DNA of 9,772 bases from positions 1 to 9,772 of the forward strand of contig JAKAJW010000035.1 in the NCBI GenBank assembly GCA_021813645.1. The letters are read 5' to 3'. Both the position numbers and the translations under genes were made by a program. This stretch comes from Pseudomonadota bacterium (lineage in GTDB: Bacteria > Pseudomonadota > Alphaproteobacteria > Rhodobacterales > Rhodobacteraceae). The notes beneath the pieces are model-generated. The model made no database searches and was not told where the DNA came from. It was given only the letters and a program-made list of their open reading frames with translations. Positions 5,881-9,772 of this stretch are shown here, piece by piece (positions within the stretch are counted from its first letter, which is position 1; each line of letters opens with the position of its first letter).

Positions 5881-7170
5881 TCAGCCGCGTTCCACCGTCA
5901 GCTTGAGGAAATGCGTGGCACAGGAGATGCAGGGGTCGTAGTTGCGGATCGTCTGTTCGCAGCGCAGCTTCAGCGCCGCCTCGTCGAGCGCGAGGTTCGC
6001 GCGCACCACGCGGGCCAGGTCGCGCTCTATCTGCGGCTGGTTCTGCGAGGTTGGCGGCACGATCCGGGCGCTGACGATGCGGCCCTCGGCGTCGATCTCG
6101 TAGCGATGGTAGCAGATCCCGCGCGGCGCTTCGCTGGCGCCGTGGCCGACCCCGGCGCGGGGCGGGACGGCGATGAAGCTTGGGTTCGGGGCACGATAGG
6201 CGCGGATCAGCCGGGCGGCCTCTTCGACCGCGTATTGCACCTCGACCATGCGCACCAGGATCGACTTGAACGGATTGGTCTCGACCGCGCCCAGGCCGGC
6301 TTCGTGCGCCGTCGCCTGGGCGGTGGGCGAGAGCTTGGCGAAGTTGTTGGCATAGCGGGCGAGCGGGCCGGTCAGATAGGCCGTGCCGTCGCGCATCCGG
6401 CCGTGCAGCGCGTTGGAGCGGGCGACATGCTCTTCGACGAAGTGATCGTCATACTCGGCCGGCGCGATGTCCAGGCCGCGGCTCGACACGATGCGGCCCT
6501 GATCGATCGGGTAAAGCTCGGGGTGACTGAGCGAGACGAAGTGATAGTCACCGGCATCCGCGGGGAAGTCGAAGCCGGCGAAGGCCAGGGTCAGCTCGCG
6601 GGCCGCCGCCACGCCCCAGTCGAGCTCGGGCAGGAGGGCCTGCAGCTTGGCGGCGTCCGGTGCGGCGTAGAAGCCGCCGACGCGGGTGTTGACCGGATGG
6701 ACGGCGCGGCCGCCGATCGTCTCCATCAGCGTGTTGCCGAGCTTCTTCAGCCGCAGCGCCTTGCGCACCAGTTCGGGATGCAGCTTGGCGATGTCGATGG
6801 CGCTGTCGAGGCCGAGGAAATCGGGCGCGTGCAGCATCGCCGCGTGCAGCGTGTGGCTTTGGATCCATTCGCCGCAATAGAGGATGCGGCGCAGCGCCTC
6901 GATTTCGGGGCTGAGCGTGATCCCGAGCGCCATTTCCATCGCCTGGCAGGCCGAGGCGATATAGGCGATCGGGCAGATACCGCAGATCCGGCTGGTGATG
7001 TCGGGCGCCTCGCCATAGGCCCGGCCTTGCAGGAAGGCCTCGAAGAAGCGCGGCGGCTCGAAGATGCGAAACTCGCAGCTTTCAAGCTCTTGGCCGTTGA
7101 GCTTCACGTAAAGCGCGCCTTCGCCCTCGACCCGGGCGAGGGCATCGACCTGGATCACGCGTTCAGTCAT
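5881..7170 (-). CDS. hydA: Group 3b [NiFe]-hydrogenase large (alpha) subunit
   Basis: This 429-residue catalytic subunit binds the NiFe(CN)2CO centre and interconverts H2 with protons and electrons. The N-terminal motif RICGICP supplies C63 and C66. The C-terminal motif DPCISCATH supplies C414 and C417. A nine-residue tail (FLKLTVERG) follows H420 and should be cut off by the protease encoded next. The DPCISC form, the length and the neighbours HydB/G/D place it in group 3b, the cytoplasmic NAD(P)-linked class first studied as Pyrococcus sulfhydrogenase (HyhL in some bacteria). No export signal is present, consistent with a soluble enzyme. The ATG at 7170 lies within the end of hydD (8-base overlap) and has no clear Shine-Dalgarno, so translation is probably coupled to hydD, giving matched subunit amounts. 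Confidence 0.96.
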   Translation of the reverse strand: MTERVIQVDALARVEGEGALYVKLNGQELESCEFRIFEPPRFFEAFLQGRAYGEAPDITSRICGICPIAYIASACQAMEMALGITLSPEIEALRRILYCGEWIQSHTLHAAMLHAPDFLGLDSAIDIAKLHPELVRKALRLKKLGNTLMETIGGRAVHPVNTRVGGFYAAPDAAKLQALLPELDWGVAAARELTLAFAGFDFPADAGDYHFVSLSHPELYPIDQGRIVSSRGLDIAPAEYDDHFVEEHVARSNALHGRMRDGTAYLTGPLARYANNFAKLSPTAQATAHEAGLGAVETNPFKSILVRMVEVQYAVEEAARLIRAYRAPNPSFIAVPPRAGVGHGASEAPRGICYHRYEIDAEGRIVSARIVPPTSQNQPQIERDLARVVRANLALDEAALKLRCEQTIRNYDPCISCATHFLKLTVERG

Positions 7171-7930
7171 GGCGGCGGCTTTCGGTTTCGAAATCGGGGG
7201 CGGCGGCGTTGAAGCTGCGGTAGAGGTCGCGGAGCCCGCGCGGCGTCTGGCCGAGCGTGGCGAGATGGGCCGAAAGGGCCGCGGCGTTCGGCGCCTCCTT
7301 CGGGCCGAAGCAGCCGTAGCAGCCGCGCCCGACCGAGGGGCAGAGGTTGCCGCAGCCGGCCTGCGTCACCGGGCCGAGGCAGGGGATGCCCTGGGCGACC
7401 GTCACGCAGACCGTGCCATGCGCCTTGCATTCGGTGCATTGCGAGGTCTTCGGCACATGCGGCTTGCGGCCGGCGAGGGTGGCGGCGATCAGCTCCAGCA
7501 GCTGGCGCTTGGAGACCGGGCAGCCGCGCAGTTCGAAATCGACCTTCACATGGTCGGAGATCGGGGTGGAGGTGGCCAGGGTCGAGATATAGTCCGGATG
7601 GGCGTAGACCTGGCGGGTGAATTCCTCGACATCGGCGAAGTTGCGCAAGGATTGGATGCCGCCCGCGGTGGCGCAGGCGCCGATGGTGATGAGCGTTCCC
7701 GAGATGCGGCGGATCTCCTGGATCCGCTCGGCGTCATGCGCGGTGGTGATCGAGCCTTCGACCAACGAGATGTCATAGGGGCCGCCGGAATGGCCCGAGG
7801 TCGCCTCGAGGAACTCGGCGATGTCGAGCTTGCCGGCGATCTCGAGCAATTCGTCCTCGCAGTCGAGCAGCGTCAGTTGGCAGCCGTCGCAGGAGGCGAA
7901 TTTCCAGACGGCGAGCTTGGGGTTGGCCAT
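7163..7930 (-). CDS. hydD: Group 3b [NiFe]-hydrogenase small (delta) subunit
   Basis: This 255-residue electron-transfer subunit carries the chain of clusters next to the NiFe site. Cysteines C14 and C17 (SCDGC), C86 (IGACA) and C137 (LRGCP) form the proximal [4Fe-4S] set. Eight more (C165, C168, C175, C184, C193, C197, C204, C207) suffice for two further [4Fe-4S] clusters, so all 12 expected ligands are present, with C24 as an extra. There is no twin-arginine signal, so the enzyme stays in the cytoplasm, unlike uptake hydrogenases. The ATG at 7930 has AAGGAG eight bases upstream and lies one base after the hydG stop (TGA-G-ATG). It would pass electrons between HydA and the HydG/HydB module. 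Confidence 0.95.
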   Translation of the reverse strand: MANPKLAVWKFASCDGCQLTLLDCEDELLEIAGKLDIAEFLEATSGHSGGPYDISLVEGSITTAHDAERIQEIRRISGTLITIGACATAGGIQSLRNFADVEEFTRQVYAHPDYISTLATSTPISDHVKVDFELRGCPVSKRQLLELIAATLAGRKPHVPKTSQCTECKAHGTVCVTVAQGIPCLGPVTQAGCGNLCPSVGRGCYGCFGPKEAPNAAALSAHLATLGQTPRGLRDLYRSFNAAAPDFETESRRHD

Positions 7931-7931
7931 C

Positions 7932-8768
7932 TCAGAACTCCTTCACGGCGATGCGGTCTGCCACCGCGTCATGGCGGAAGACCGGCCCGTCCTTGCAGAC
8001 GAAATCGCCGCCGAACTGGCAGTGGCCGCAGAAGCCGATGGCGCATTTCATCGACCGCTCCATCGAGATCCAGCTGCGTTCGGCCGGTACGCCGGCGGCC
8101 GCGAGCGCCTGAAGGGTGAAGCGCATCATGATCTCGGGGCCGCAGACGAAGGCCTCGATCGTCGCCGGGTCGGTGCCGGCCAGCGCCCTGGGCAGCGCGG
8201 TGGTGACGACGCCGACGCGGCCGGTCCAGCCGGGGCGGGCATGGTCCACCGTCACCTCGATTTCGGTGTCGAGGCGGGATTTCCAGCGCCCGATCTCTTC
8301 GGCGTAGAGCAGTTCCTCGGGTGAGCGGGCGCCGTAGACGATGGTGAGGCCGGCATAGTCGGCGCGATTGTTCAGCACGTGATAGATCGCCGGGCGCAGC
8401 GGCGCGAGGCCGAGACCGCCGGCGACGAAGAGCGCGTGCCGGCCCTTTGCCGCCGCGATCGGCCAGGACGAGCCGAACGGGCCGCGGATGCCGAGCATAT
8501 CGCCTTCCTTCAGCGCCACGATGGCACCGGAGGCGCGACCCACGTCGCGCGTGGTGTGGATCAGCCGTTCGGGCCTGGCCGGGTCGCCCGAGATCGACAC
8601 CGGGATCTCGCCCACCCCGAAGGCGTAGAGCATGTTGAACTGGCCGGGGGCGAAGGGCACCGCCGGACCGTCGAGCGGGGCGAGTTCCACCGTAGCGACG
8701 CCGGCGATCTCGGGCGTGGCACGGATCACCCGGTAGCGGCGGGGCAGCATCGGATCGGCGGCGTCCAT
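7932..8768 (-). CDS. hydG: Group 3b hydrogenase gamma subunit, FAD/NAD(P)-binding reductase
   Basis: This 278-residue ferredoxin-NADP reductase-fold subunit exchanges electrons with NAD(P)H. Residues about 10-100 form the flavin domain, with PGQFNMLY at 41-48 and PVSIS at 56-60 as the flavin contact. The nucleotide domain starts with GGLGLAPLRP at 117-126 and ends with the FVCGPEIMM motif near 207. A C-terminal [2Fe-2S] site is made by C242, C247, C250 and C258 (CxxxxCGxC...CxDGPVF), as in PyrK and HydG proteins. ATG 8768 follows the upstream stop by one base, with GAAGG well placed; an internal ATG at codon 7 is a weaker choice. A bare dihydroorotate dehydrogenase electron-transfer subunit looks similar, but the hydrogenase context decides it. 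I cannot tell NADH from NADPH preference. Confidence 0.94.
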   Translation of the reverse strand: MDAADPMLPRRYRVIRATPEIAGVATVELAPLDGPAVPFAPGQFNMLYAFGVGEIPVSISGDPARPERLIHTTRDVGRASGAIVALKEGDMLGIRGPFGSSWPIAAAKGRHALFVAGGLGLAPLRPAIYHVLNNRADYAGLTIVYGARSPEELLYAEEIGRWKSRLDTEIEVTVDHARPGWTGRVGVVTTALPRALAGTDPATIEAFVCGPEIMMRFTLQALAAAGVPAERSWISMERSMKCAIGFCGHCQFGGDFVCKDGPVFRHDAVADRIAVKEF

Positions 8769-9246
8769 CTCAGGCCTTCACGCCGTAGAGGTCGAGCACC
8801 TGCAGGCGGAGCGACTGCATCCGGGTCAGCAGATGCGGCACCCAATGCTGGAACATCGTATAGCCGAGCGCCGGCGAGGCGTCGCATTTGCCGCGCAGGC
8901 ATTTGCCGTCGAGCGAGATCGCCCGCACCTCGTTCAGCGCCACGGCGTCGTTGGAGTGGCGGAAGGGCGCGATCATCCAGGACCAGCCGAACATCTCGCC
9001 GGCGTGGACGGTTTCGGTTATCAGCGGCTCGCGCTCCGGCGTGGCAAGTTGGAGCGCCACGTCGCCATGGGTGACGATGTAGAACCGGTCGGCCGGGGTG
9101 CCTTCGGAATAGATGCGCTCGCCCTTGCGGAAATGCTCGTGCTTGGCGCAGCCGGCGAAGAGCGCGATGGTGGCGGCGTCGAAGCTCTGGAACAGCGGGT
9201 GCTCGGCGAGGATCTGGTCGAAACGGCGGACTTCCATCTCAGGCCT
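8764..9246 (-). repeat. Identical 14-bp gene junctions bracketing the cNMP-fold gene
   Basis: On the - strand AGGCCTGAGATGGA occurs exactly at 9246-9233 (hydB to cNMP gene) and at 8777-8764 (cNMP gene to hydG). Each copy contains part of the Shine-Dalgarno, the upstream TGA stop and the downstream ATG. The hydG-hydD junction (7935-7927) shares only CTGAGATGG. The copies are 469 bases apart, exactly one gene plus its junction, so they could be direct repeats left by insertion of the gene, or two junctions shaped by the same coupling constraint. Confidence 0.6.
8770..9237 (-). CDS. Stand-alone cyclic-nucleotide-binding-fold protein in the hydrogenase operon
   Basis: This 155-residue protein has a Crp-like beta-roll (residues about 10-112: HPLFQSFD, FRKGERIYSEGTPADRFYIVTHGDV, HAGEMFGWSWM) followed by one helical tail, LTRMQSLRLQVLDLYG. 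The DNA-binding helix-turn-helix of Crp/Fnr factors is absent, so it is not a normal transcription factor. The phosphate-binding cassette keeps G80-E81, but the Arg-Ser pair that holds the nucleotide phosphate in CRP appears as N96-D97 (my alignment by eye). Two cysteines, C113 and C118 (KCLRGKC), lie after the roll. It sits between hydB and hydG, coupled on both sides by TGA-G-ATG, so it probably regulates or forms part of the hydrogenase. Ligand and role are unknown. ATG 9237 has GGAGG six bases upstream. Confidence 0.85.
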   Translation of the reverse strand: MEVRRFDQILAEHPLFQSFDAATIALFAGCAKHEHFRKGERIYSEGTPADRFYIVTHGDVALQLATPEREPLITETVHAGEMFGWSWMIAPFRHSNDAVALNEVRAISLDGKCLRGKCDASPALGYTMFQHWVPHLLTRMQSLRLQVLDLYGVKA

Positions 9247-9772
9247 CCGGGGTGGAAAGGGCGTGGGCTTCGGCCACGATGTCGATGCCGACCGGGCACC
9301 AGGCGATGCAGCGGCCGCAACCGGTGCAGCCAGAGCTGCCGAACTGGTCGAGCCAGGCGGAGAGCTTGTGGGTCATCCACTGGCGGTAGCGCGATTTGGC
9401 CGAGCGACGGACCGAGCCGCCGTGGACATAGGCGAAATCGATCGAAAAGCAGCTGTCCCAGGTCCGCCAGCGCTCGGCGTGATCGCCCGAGAGGTCGGTG
9501 ACCTCCTCGACATCGGTGCAAAAGCAGGTCGGGCAGGCCAGCGTGCAATTGGCGCAGCCGAGGCAGCGCGCGGCGACGTCGTCCCACTGCGCATGGTCGG
9601 GGTTGGCCTGCAGCGTCTCGGCGATGCCCTCGGGCATGGCCCGGGTCTGCGCCGCGGCGGCCGCGGCATTGGCGGCGCGGGCCTCGGCGATCTGCGACTC
9701 GGTCGCGGCGGCGAGGCCGAGCAGCGCGACCAGGGCGGCGCCCTGGTCGGAGCCGATTTCCAGCAGCAGGCC
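9239..9772 (-). CDS. hydB: Group 3b hydrogenase beta subunit, iron-sulfur protein (partial, 5' end missing)
   Basis: The frame stays open to the window edge, so only the C-terminal 177 residues are seen. An ATG at 9637 is internal and not the start. Two ferredoxin-like [4Fe-4S] motifs are present, CLGCANCTLACP (followed by TCFC) and CTGCGRCIAWCPVG near the end. Between them lies a conserved block with WDSCFSIDFAYVHGG and RYRQWMTHKLSAWLDQFG, typical of HydB of sulfhydrogenases. Family members have about 330 residues, so roughly half is missing. HydB joins HydG to form the diaphorase side of the tetramer, passing electrons to or from HydD. An alanine-rich stretch precedes the first cluster motif. 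Its stop is coupled to the next gene as TGA-G-ATG with GGAGG just before. Confidence 0.93.
   Translation of the reverse strand, partial: GLLLEIGSDQGAALVALLGLAAATESQIAEARAANAAAAAAQTRAMPEGIAETLQANPDHAQWDDVAARCLGCANCTLACPTCFCTDVEEVTDLSGDHAERWRTWDSCFSIDFAYVHGGSVRRSAKSRYRQWMTHKLSAWLDQFGSSGCTGCGRCIAWCPVGIDIVAEAHALSTPEA

Noticed and set aside
5638..7212. A 524-codon open frame on the + strand opposite hydA
   Set aside because: It is antisense to the clearly real hydA and the protease, has no recognisable domain and no good ribosome site.
8770..9237. Reading the cNMP-fold gene as a Crp/Fnr transcription regulator that binds the FNR box
   Set aside because: The protein ends after the dimer-like helix and lacks a helix-turn-helix domain and the N-terminal cysteine set of FNR.
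9635..9637. ATG at 9637 as the start of the iron-sulfur gene
   Set aside because: The frame is open without a stop to the window end, and HydB proteins extend well beyond this point, so the ATG is internal.

Overview
This window comes from a very GC-rich bacterium. An intact FNR box upstream of cydA, E. coli-like CydA/B/X proteins and the gene content suggest an alphaproteobacterium, possibly a Rhodobacterales- or Rhodospirillales-type facultative organism. That placement is inference from style and content; there is no rRNA or other marker gene here. The window holds two operons that converge tail to tail, with only three bases between their stop codons.

The left half (+ strand) is a cytochrome bd oxidase locus: the 3' end of cydD (1-613), cydC (610-2286), a regulatory gap of 190 bases, then cydA (2477-4087), cydB (4093-5244) and the small-subunit gene cydX (5256-5393). 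CydDC is the ABC exporter needed to assemble bd oxidase. CydABX is the long-Q-loop quinol oxidase itself, with all the haem and quinol residues I checked in place.

The cydC-cydA gap is compact and rich in signals. In order it has three TAGGCTG heptamers, an 8-bp stem-loop, a 14-bp dyad (TCACGC-GT-GCGTGA), a perfect FNR box (TTGAT-N4-ATCAA), a -10-like element placed as in a class II FNR promoter, a small leader hairpin and the Shine-Dalgarno. A separate long inverted repeat pairs the -10 region with the cydA start codon and codons 2-5. This suggests that mRNA reading through from cydDC would hide the cydA start, while mRNA begun at the FNR promoter would not.

The right half (- strand, read from 9772 down to 5397) is a group 3b bidirectional NAD(P)-linked [NiFe]-hydrogenase ('sulfhydrogenase') operon: hydB (iron-sulfur beta subunit, cut by the window end), a stand-alone cyclic-nucleotide-binding-fold protein, hydG (flavin/NAD(P) gamma subunit), hydD (small subunit), hydA (NiFe large subunit) and a dedicated maturation endopeptidase. 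Electrons would pass between H2 at HydA, the clusters of HydD and HydB/HydG, and NAD(P)H at HydG. The genes are tightly coupled, and three junctions share the form TGA-G-ATG. Its promoter lies outside the window.

The most unusual points are the start-codon/promoter inverted repeat at cydA, the unassigned dyad beside the FNR box, the HTH-less cNMP-fold protein inside the hydrogenase operon (flanked by identical 14-bp junctions), and a 12-bp inverted repeat where the operons meet. I see no RNA genes, insertion sequences, CRISPR arrays or origin.
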